Positions 1 through 4,592 of a stretch of 6,403 bases of DNA are shown piece after piece. The DNA lies in assembly GCA_947463165.1 (NCBI GenBank), contig CANHSW010000128.1:1-6403 (forward strand), read 5' to 3'. The notes beneath the pieces were generated by a model. It saw only the letters and a program-made list of their open reading frames with translations, was not told the origin of the DNA and did no database searches. The DNA comes from Cyanobacteriota bacterium. GTDB taxonomy: Bacteria; Cyanobacteriota; Cyanobacteriia; PCC-6307; Cyanobiaceae. Every line of letters begins with the position of its first letter. Positions within the stretch are counted from its first letter, which is position 1. The translations under genes were made by a program, and so were the position numbers.

Positions 1-1409
1 CCGGCACCGGCAAGACCGTATTCTCGTTAAATTTCCTGCACAATGGCGTTCGACAATACAATGAGCCAGGCATCTTTGTAACCTTCGAAGAATCCCCTAC
101 GGATATCCTGCGCAATGCCGCCAGTTTTGGCTGGAATTTGCAAGATATGGTAGACAGAGATAAGTTATTCTTGCTGGATGCATCGCCAGATCCGGGCGGG
201 CAAGATGTGGCCGGCAGCTTTGATTTGTCTGGCTTGATTGAGCGTATTCACTACGCCATCCGCAAATACAAAGCAAAGCGGGTGGCAATTGACTCAATCA
301 CGGCAGTCTTTCAGCAATACGATGCGATTTCAGTATTGCGACGGGAAATTTTTCGCCTGATCGCCCGGCTGAAGGAGATTGGTGTTACCACGGTGATGAC
401 CACCGAGCGCATCGACGAATATGGCCCGATTGCCCGTTATGGCGTGGAAGAATTTGTATCGGATAATGTGGTTATCCTGCGTAATGTGCTGGAGGGAGAG
501 CGCCGCCGTCGCACCGTCGAGATTCTCAAATTGCGCGGCACCACCCACATGAAAGGGGAATTTCCGTTCACCATGGGTAGCCATGGCATAAATGTATTTC
601 CCCTGGGTGCCATGCGGCTCACCCAACGCAGCTCTAACGTGCGCATTAGCTCGGGTGTGCCGAAGCTGGACGAGATGTGCGGCGGTGGCTTTTTCAAAGA
701 TTCGATCATTTTGGCCACCGGCGCCACCGGTACTGGTAAGACCCTATTGGTGAGTAAGTTTGTGGAGGATGCCTGCCGCAGCAAGGAGCGGGCGATCCTG
801 TTTGCCTATGAGGAATCGCGGTCTCAGCTGCTGCGCAATGCCACCAGCTGGGGTATAGATTTCGAGCAGATGGAACAGGACGGGCTACTAAAAATTATCT
901 GCGCCTATCCCGAGTCAACTGGCCTGGAGGATCACCTACAAATTATCAAGACGGAAATCAGCCAATTCAAGCCTTCGCGTATGGCGATTGATTCCCTCAG
1001 CGCCCTGGCCCGTGGCGTCAGCCACAATGCTTTCCGCCAATTCGTGATTGGCGTTACTGGCTACGCGAAGCAAGAAGAAATCGCCGGCTTCTTCACAAAT
1101 ACATCCGAAGAATTTATGGGTAGCCACTCGATCACCGACTCGCACATTTCTACGATTACCGATACAATTCTAATGCTGCAGTACGTGGAAATTCGCGGCG
1201 AGATGGCCCGGGCGCTCAATGTGTTCAAGATGCGCGGCTCTTGGCACGATAAGGGTATTCGCGAGTTCGTGATCACCGGCAATGGTCCAGAAATCAAGAA
1301 TTCCTTCTCTAACTTTGAGCGGATCATCTCCGGCGTTCCCCATCGCATCAGCAGCGACGAGCGCAGCGAGTTGTCTCGGATTGTGCGTGGCGTAGACAGC
1401 GAAGGCTAA
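1..1409 (+). CDS. kaiC: Circadian clock ATPase/kinase KaiC, 5' end outside window
   Basis: KaiC is the central cyanobacterial clock protein, a hexameric double-RecA ATPase that phosphorylates and dephosphorylates itself under control of KaiA and KaiB. The frame is open from base 3 to the TAA at 1407-1409, giving 468 residues; the first bases lie inside the CI Walker A motif (GTGKT, 3-17). Setting that lysine to K52 of the S. elongatus protein, every later landmark falls in register: CI catalytic Glu pair E77/E78 (87-92), CII Walker A ATGATGTGKT with K294 (738-740), CII E318/E319 (810-815), T426 (1134-1136) and the phosphorylation pair S431/T432 (1149-1154). About 48 N-terminal residues are therefore missing and the full protein would be about 516 residues, against 519 in S. 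elongatus. The C-terminal tail ends in SRIVRGVDSEG, slightly shorter than the S. elongatus KaiA-binding tail. All catalytic and phospho-sites are intact, so it should be a working clock KaiC. No terminator with a T-run follows; a degenerate repeat array starts four bases after the stop. kaiA and kaiB, usually upstream, would lie outside. Confidence 0.98.
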   Translation, partial: GTGKTVFSLNFLHNGVRQYNEPGIFVTFEESPTDILRNAASFGWNLQDMVDRDKLFLLDASPDPGGQDVAGSFDLSGLIERIHYAIRKYKAKRVAIDSITAVFQQYDAISVLRREIFRLIARLKEIGVTTVMTTERIDEYGPIARYGVEEFVSDNVVILRNVLEGERRRRTVEILKLRGTTHMKGEFPFTMGSHGINVFPLGAMRLTQRSSNVRISSGVPKLDEMCGGGFFKDSIILATGATGTGKTLLVSKFVEDACRSKERAILFAYEESRSQLLRNATSWGIDFEQMEQDGLLKIICAYPESTGLEDHLQIIKTEISQFKPSRMAIDSLSALARGVSHNAFRQFVIGVTGYAKQEEIAGFFTNTSEEFMGSHSITDSHISTITDTILMLQYVEIRGEMARALNVFKMRGSWHDKGIREFVITGNGPEIKNSFSNFERIISGVPHRISSDERSELSRIVRGVDSEG

Positions 1410-1412
1410 GGC

Positions 1413-1564
1413 ATAATTGCCAGGATCAAATACAATAATCAGGTTTAGACGCGATTGGCGGGTTGAGATGCGATTACCAAGTCTAGTTGCAATCATCAAG
1501 GTTAAACGCAATTGGTATCACTAGATTTAACTAGCAGATTCAGATGCAATTAAAGGTTGATTCA
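1413..1564. repeat. Degenerate 19-bp tandem array, eight units
   Basis: Eight consecutive 19-base units start at 1413, 1432, 1451, 1470, 1489, 1508, 1527 and 1546 with no indel between them. My column-by-column consensus is GCAATTANCAGGTTTAGAT. Position 4 is A in 8/8 units, position 5 is T in 7/8 and position 16 is A in 7/8; units at 1413 and 1527 are the most diverged. The array begins just after the kaiC stop and ends about 180 bp before the P450 start. It is AT-richer than the flanking genes and contains no plausible reading frame. It could be a decayed minisatellite, a protein-binding array with nearly two helical turns between sites, or a structured part of the kaiC 3' untranslated region. 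The remaining 1565-1747 is rich in GCTG/CAGC words and holds only a small 5-bp hairpin (1578-1591); I recognise nothing else in it. Confidence 0.75.
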
Positions 1565-2035
1565 CAAAATAACGCTGTTGCTCCTTAGCAAAGGCTGCAG
1601 CTGAAAGATCGAAGCTGATCCAGCTGGCCTGCTCCGGCTGGTCCGTGGCACGCAGGCAGTTGCAGGCTGGCCTTGACATGCGGGCCTTGCTTGCCAGTAG
1701 GAGTTACCCCAGCTGCTGGCCCTCCAGCCATAATCTGCTGATCCACCGTGACAGCTCCAATAATTATTTATCGTCCCCTGACCAGCACCGCCGCCCGGAG
1801 CGGCATCATTGAGGGCCTGGCATTTTTCCGCGATCCAGATTTCGCCCGCCAGCGATTTGAGCGGTTTGGCAATGTCTTCGAGACGCTTGTATTCGGCCAA
1901 CGCACTGTGTTTATCCGCGGTGATCGGGCGATCGCTGATCTGTTGTCTGCGGGCGACGCCGTGCAGGGCTGGTGGCCGGCCAGTCTCAAGCAATTGCTGG
2001 GCAGCAAATCGCTGGCCAACCGCAATGGCCCCGAT

Positions 2036-2043
2036 CACAGGCC
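2036..2043 (+). other. Frameshift site in the P450 gene
   Basis: The upstream frame ends a conserved stretch with N-G-P-D-H (His codon 2036-2038), and the downstream frame resumes with A-R-R-R-V-V-G-Q-L-F from 2041. Only two bases (2039-2040) lie between them, so one base is missing. In CYP120A1 the matching segment is H-R-S-R-R-K-I-L-Y-Q-A-F; adding one G to the AGGCCC context would restore H-R-A-R-R-R. Left unshifted, the first frame stops at 2084-2086. No X-XXY-YYZ slippery heptamer is visible, so programmed frameshifting is unlikely. Confidence 0.8.
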
Positions 2044-2163
2044 CGGCGCCGGGTGGTGGGCCAGCTGTTCTCGCCCCCAGCCCTGAAGCGCTATGGGCCC
2101 CAGATCATCCAGCTTGTGGAGCAGCTGATCACTGAACTCGCCACTCCAGGTTTACCACTATCG

Positions 2164-2235
2164 CAAGCCAAGGGCATACAGCAAACCCAGAACATCCCGC
2201 AGACCAAATACTTAAATCAGGCCCAGGGCCTACCG
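2164..2235 (+). repeat. Four 18-bp in-frame repeats (hexapeptide) in the P450
   Basis: Four consecutive 18-base units (2164-2181, 2182-2199, 2200-2217, 2218-2235) encode QAKGIQ, QTQNIP, QTKYLN and QAQGLP, that is Q-[AT]-[KQ]-x-[IL]-x. Flanking residues GLPLS before and GLPLA across the end resemble each other, as expected from tandem duplication. The insert sits between the segment LVEQLITEL and RLRRFAFEVIATVVLG, which by comparison with CYP120A1 is the loop between helices D and E, and it accounts for most of the extra length relative to that protein. Codons such as ATA, TTA, AAA and AAT make it AT-richer than its surroundings. Confidence 0.7.
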
Positions 2236-3153
2236 CTGGCACCGCGTCTGCGGCGCTTCGCTTTTGAGGTGATCGCCACGGTGGTGTTGGGTTTGCGGGG
2301 CCAGAACCTAGAGGCCTTATTCCTCGATTTTGAGATCTGGAGCAAGGGCTTGTTTGCCCTGCCCCTGGCAATTCCAGGCACTGCTTTTGCCCAGGCGCTG
2401 GCAGCCCGCGGTCGCCTATTGCAACAGCTCCAGTCCCTGCTCGTCGAGGCGCAGCAAGCCGCAGCCAGGGGTGAACCCTGGGCGGCGGCTGGGCTGGATT
2501 TATTGGCGGGCGGTCTCGATGAGGCGGGCCTGCCGCTCAGCGAAGCAGACCTGGTGGAGCAGCTGCTGTTGCTGCTATTTGCTGGCTACGAGACCACCGC
2601 TTCCACCCTGAGTTGCCTGATGCTGGCGCTGCTGCAACAGCCCCAGCTGCTGGCTTGGCTGGGGGAGGAACTCGATCAATTGGCCTGGCCGCCGGCGGCA
2701 GACCAGGTCGCTGCCGCCTACGACCCCACGCGAGCCCCCCGGCTGGACGCGGTGGTGCAGGAGGTGATGCGTTACACGCCGCCGGTGGGCGGCTTCTTTC
2801 GCCTCACCACTGCCGAGGTAGTGCTCGATGGAGTGCTAGTGCCGGCCGAGCGGGTGGTGCAGGTGGCCCTGGCCGCTTCCAACCGCTATGCCAATGGCAG
2901 CGAATCCCACAACCTCGACTTGTTTCGCCCCCAACGCCATTTGGATGGCGGTTGCCCGGCCAATTTGCTGCCCTTCGGGGCGGGAGAGCGGGTCTGCCTG
3001 GGGCGCTCCCTCGCCGAACTGGAAATTCGCCTGCTGGCCGTGGGCTTGCTGCAGCGGCTGCGGCTTGAACTGGTGCCGGGCCAAAACCTAGACCTGCAGA
3101 TGTTCCCCAGCCCCACGCCCAAAGCTGGTCTGCTGGTGCGATTGCGGCCCTAA

Positions 3154-3531
3154 ATGGCCAGCTTTGGGCTGCCAGGGCATCAGCACGGCTTGAGGGCGCC
3201 AGTATTGGGTAACCGCCATACCGCCATGCTGCCAAAACCCCTGTGGCCCCTGCTCGCCTTGTGCCCCTTAAACCCCCTTAGCCCCTTAAGTCCTTTAAAT
3301 CCCTTCAGTCCGTTCAGCCAGGCCAAGGTCGTGGCCCTACAGGCCACGGTGCTGCTACTGCTCACCATGCTGATAAAGGCCAAGATCCGCATTCAAGCTT
3401 TTTCGGCCCTGGGCATCCTGCTACTGCTGCTGCAAACCCTGGTCAGCCTGGCCGCCGCTGGCGGGCTGGTCACCGCTGCGGCCGGCGCCGCCTGGTTCTA
3501 TGGGCGGCAGCGGCGGCCGGTGGGGGCTTAA
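3154..3531 (+). CDS. Small hypothetical membrane protein
   Basis: I do not recognise a family. The frame encodes 125 residues. The first 55 are Pro/Leu-rich and include a tripeptide repeat (residues 38-55, PL[N/S] then PFS). Hydrophobic segments follow at about residues 58-75 (VVALQATVLLLLTMLI) and 83-117 (LGILLLLLQTLVSLAAA, then a Gly/Ala-rich stretch), separated by the basic KAKIRI turn. The protein ends in a basic tail, GRQRRPVGA. This suggests two, perhaps three, membrane helices with the basic turn and tail probably cytoplasmic. The ATG at 3154 directly abuts the P450 stop (TAA 3151-3153) and lacks a visible Shine-Dalgarno, so translation would depend on coupling to the P450; an in-frame ATG at 3226 (residue 25) is an alternative start. 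The hydrophobic pattern favours a real protein, but the gene may be restricted to close relatives or be spurious. Confidence 0.5.
   Translation: MASFGLPGHQHGLRAPVLGNRHTAMLPKPLWPLLALCPLNPLSPLSPLNPFSPFSQAKVVALQATVLLLLTMLIKAKIRIQAFSALGILLLLLQTLVSLAAAGGLVTAAAGAAWFYGRQRRPVGA
3265..3318 (+). repeat. Six 9-bp repeats encoding PL[N/S]/PFS
   Basis: Six in-frame nine-base units read CCCTTAAAC, CCCCTTAGC, CCCTTAAGT, CCTTTAAAT, CCCTTCAGT and CCGTTCAGC, encoding PLN, PLS, PLS, PLN, PFS, PFS. They lie just before the first hydrophobic segment of the small membrane protein and are AT-richer than the GC-rich sequence around them. The graded divergence, with PL units first and PF units last, suggests stepwise duplication. 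Confidence 0.8.
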
Positions 3532-3700
3532 TCAGGGCCGGGCTGAGCCTGGCTGCAGCCGCGATGGTCGGGGGCTGGGCGACGAGCGTGGATGGGGGCT
3601 GAATCGTGGCTTGACTCGGCCCGGATGGGGGCCGGGAGGTGGGGGCAGCGGGGTTGGTGCAGCCTGGATGGGGGCTGGATGAGTGGGCTGGGCGCTGGAG
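3521..3700 (+). repeat. G-rich degenerate repeats with a G-quadruplex motif
   Basis: The word TGGGGGCT or a close variant recurs, with GGATGGGGGC at 3590, 3623 and 3666. The stretches after 3521 and after 3593 also resemble each other over about 30 bases, pointing to a mosaic of diverged duplications. At 3627-3653 four G-runs (GGGGG, GGG, GGGGG, GGGG) are separated by loops CC, AGGT and CAGC, which meets the usual G3+N1-7 quadruplex pattern on the + strand. The block begins at the end of the small membrane protein gene, so a transcript running through it could fold into an RNA quadruplex. Confidence 0.6.
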
Positions 3701-3827
3701 GTGGCGTGAGCGGCGAGAGCAGTACATGGCACACACCAGATAGGCCAAGGTGCTCTCCAATCAGCCGTGATCAACGACGCTTCCCATCACCAACTAAACC
3801 GAGCAGCCTGGGACCGCTGGTAGCTAC

Positions 3828-3855
3828 AAGCAGAAGCAGAAGCAGAAGCAGAAGC
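3828..3855. repeat. (CAGAAG)4 hexanucleotide microsatellite
   Basis: Four exact copies of CAGAAG occupy 3831-3854, preceded by AAG and followed by C. A perfect hexanucleotide array of this length is a typical slippage site. It lies in a region where I see no gene; on the opposite strand it would read as a Ser-Ala run inside a low-complexity open frame. Confidence 0.85.
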
Positions 3856-3903
3856 GACCCACGACATCCATGCCTCGCCAGCGCTACAGGCAGGCCCCAC
3901 TAC

Positions 3904-3926
3904 CGCTTGGGCCTGATGCCCAAGCG
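3904..3926. other. Perfect 9-bp stem hairpin
   Basis: CGCTTGGGC (3904-3912) and GCCCAAGCG (3918-3926) are exact reverse complements around the loop CTGAT. The stem is GC-rich and stable, but neither strand has a T-run after it, so it does not qualify as a classical intrinsic terminator. It could still act as a 3'-end stabilising hairpin or attenuate read-through between the converging transcription units. Confidence 0.6.
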
Positions 3927-4056
3927 CTGAAACAATTCGAACCGGAACAGCCGAACCCGCCTGGGCTGCAGGTCGCTGAATGGGTACAACTGGGGGTGGC
4001 TCCGCTGGTGACGCTGCTTGAGCAATGAAATCCCGACGGCTCACCCTATAACATCT

Positions 4057-4243
4057 TAAAAGTGAGCAAAAGATCACCAACTGATCGCGCCCAACAGGAG
4101 GATTGAGCCTCTTTCGAGCTTAGTAAAGCGGATCACTCCGAAGGTTAAAATAGAGTGAGCAATAGACAGCTAGCTGAGGGCGCTCCACCGGAAGATTGAG
4201 CCTCTTTCGAGCTTCATAAAGGTCGATCGCTCCGATGTAAAAT
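4057..4243. repeat. Tandem ~90-bp imperfect repeat, two units plus start of a third
   Basis: Each unit starts with TAAAA (4057, 4146, 4238). Both full units continue with GTGAGCA (4062 and 4155), then a GGA-rich stretch, then a perfectly conserved 21-base core (4101-4121 and 4194-4214, beginning GATTGAGCC and ending CGAGCTT), and then TAAAG and a CTCCGA word. Offsets between matching positions are 89-93 bp, so small indels have occurred. Neither strand gives a long frame through the unit. The core is more conserved than the rest, suggesting either recent local conversion or constraint. An even more decayed partial unit may precede 4057 (TTGAG at 4018). I cannot assign it to a known repeat family. 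Confidence 0.7.
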
Positions 4244-4276
4244 TTCATGCATGTATCACGCGTGCATCACGCATGT
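4244..4276. repeat. Three 11-bp units, consensus ATCACGCATGT
   Basis: TTCATGCATGT (4244-4254), ATCACGCGTGC (4255-4265) and ATCACGCATGT (4266-4276) lie end to end directly after the ~90-bp repeat. They also contain the palindromes ATGCAT and ACGCGT, so the DNA has both direct-repeat and inverted-repeat character. Confidence 0.6.
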
Positions 4277-4409
4277 CTACTTTTCGAGATCTCGCCGCCA
4301 TGCTTGTCGTGAAATCGGAAACAGCGAAGCAAGCAATACCGAGTGAGCCAACATCAAGACATGCAGGCGGGATGCGCGAATTCACAAAGCCTGCGTTGGC
4401 GTGTTTTTT

Positions 4410-4441
4410 CTACCTATGGCCTACCTATGGCCTACCTATGG
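4410..4441. repeat. Three 11-bp units of CTACCTATGGC
   Basis: CTACCTATGGC occurs exactly at 4410-4420 and 4421-4431 and, lacking only the last base, at 4432-4441. It has no sequence relation to the other 11-bp repeat 130 bp upstream. Identical copies imply a recent origin. It follows a T6 run (4404-4409). Confidence 0.9.
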
Positions 4442-4459
4442 AGTTCCAAGACTTGCACC

Positions 4460-4511
4460 AAGAATCGATTATAGATAGTAATCTATCTCAGCCCAAAGAA
4501 AATTGATTCTT
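4460..4511. other. Nested inverted repeat, possible 3'-end structure
   Basis: AAGAATCGATT (4460-4470) pairs with AATTGATTCTT (4501-4511) over 11 positions, one a G-U wobble when read as + strand RNA (an A-C mismatch on the other strand). Immediately inside, ATAGAT (4471-4476) pairs with ATCTAT (4481-4486) around the loop AGTA, so the two stems stack on the 5' side with an unpaired stretch 4487-4500 on the 3' side. It lies about 80 bp beyond the hydrolase stop, on the side where both convergent transcripts would end. No long T-run follows on either strand, so a terminator role is only a possibility. Confidence 0.5.
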
Positions 4512-4592
4512 CCAGCTGGCGCAAGGTCTTCAATCGATAGGCGGCAACCTCGTTAATTCTTCAATGCTTCGATGTTTTATACATTCACCAGT

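Larger units (their letters stand above)
1748..3153 (+). pseudogene. Cytochrome P450, CYP120-like, interrupted by one frameshift
   Basis: Heme-thiolate monooxygenase. The nearest family I recognise is cyanobacterial CYP120, whose Synechocystis member CYP120A1 hydroxylates retinoic acid. The N-terminal part reads in one frame from GTG 1748 (TGA upstream at 1739) to about 2038 and contains GLAFFRDPDFARQRFERFG and VFGQRTVFI. The rest reads in another frame from about 2041 to TAA 3151-3153. Hallmarks are present in order: the I-helix oxygen-activation motif AGYETT (2581-2598), the K-helix E-x-x-R as EVMR (2761-2772), a degenerate PERF region (FRPQRH), the heme loop FGAGERVCLG (2974-3003, Cys ligand codon 2995-2997), and a C-terminal PSPTPKAGLLVRL tail resembling CYP120A1. 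Restoring one base gives about 468 residues, near CYP120A1 (about 444 from memory) plus a 24-residue repeat insert. The usual PPG hinge at the N-terminus is not preserved and no clear ribosome site precedes the GTG. It is either a recent pseudogene or an intact gene with a sequencing error; intact downstream motifs favour recent or artefactual damage. Substrate cannot be inferred. Confidence 0.85.
3532..4592. other. Convergent intergenic region, repeat-rich, no convincing gene
   Basis: About 1.06 kb separates the + strand group from the - strand hydrolase. Several open frames occur on both strands, but they are low-complexity (Gly/Trp or Pro/Ser-rich) or run through tandem repeats whose period is not a multiple of three, and none shows a recognisable domain. 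The first 170 bp are extremely G-rich, while the part after about 4030 is clearly AT-richer. Contents are listed separately: a G-rich block with a quadruplex motif, a hexanucleotide microsatellite, hairpins, a ~90-bp tandem duplication and two 11-bp triplicate repeats. I found no tRNA, rRNA, transposase or CRISPR array. Confidence 0.65.

Noticed and set aside
1410..1421. GGCA-TAAT-TGCC hairpin just after the kaiC stop
   Set aside because: A four-base stem with no following T-run is not a credible terminator, and it overlaps the first 19-bp repeat unit.
1413..1564. CRISPR array
   Set aside because: Units are contiguous and degenerate with no spacers between identical repeats; no cas gene is present.
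1673..1701. Promoter-like TTGACA upstream of the P450
   Set aside because: The -35 match is perfect, but at 17-18 bp spacing the -10 position reads AGTAGG/GTAGGA, far from TATAAT; likely chance.
1782..1812. Possible second P450 frameshift: P-P-P-G readable in another frame where a hinge PPG is expected
   Set aside because: The main frame reads plausibly through this point (SGIIEGLAFFRDPDF) with a short deletion relative to CYP120A1, and the alternative frame has a stop at 1779-1781; the evidence is too thin.
1928..1935. HIP1 palindrome GCGATCGC
   Set aside because: Only a single occurrence seen, inside the P450 coding region; one copy in 6.4 kb does not show HIP1 enrichment.
1562..2038. Long - strand open frame over the P450 N-terminal region
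   Set aside because: It lies antisense to a recognisable P450 segment, and its protein has no family resemblance; high GC keeps antisense frames open.
2036..2043. Programmed ribosomal frameshift in the P450
   Set aside because: No slippery heptamer, no downstream pseudoknot evident, and P450 families are not known to use recoding.
2804..3235. Antisense open frames over the P450 C-terminal half
   Set aside because: The + strand frame carries the heme loop and ExxR motif; the antisense products are Ala/Arg/Gly-rich shadows.
3500..3930. Gly/Trp-rich open frames on the + strand and Pro/Ser-rich frames on the - strand
   Set aside because: They are by-products of the G-rich block and the CAGAAG array; several frames are open at once and none has domain-like sequence.
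3931..3943. TTCGAA-containing motif resembling a tRNA T-loop on the - strand
   Set aside because: Bases flanking the loop do not form a T-stem, and no acceptor, D or anticodon arm can be drawn around it.
4273..4506. 77-residue open frame starting ATG-TCT-ACT on the + strand
   Set aside because: It begins inside one 11-bp repeat, runs through the other (whose period breaks frame-specific composition) and ends in the nested hairpin. It has no recognisable domain, no ribosome site and ordinary random composition.
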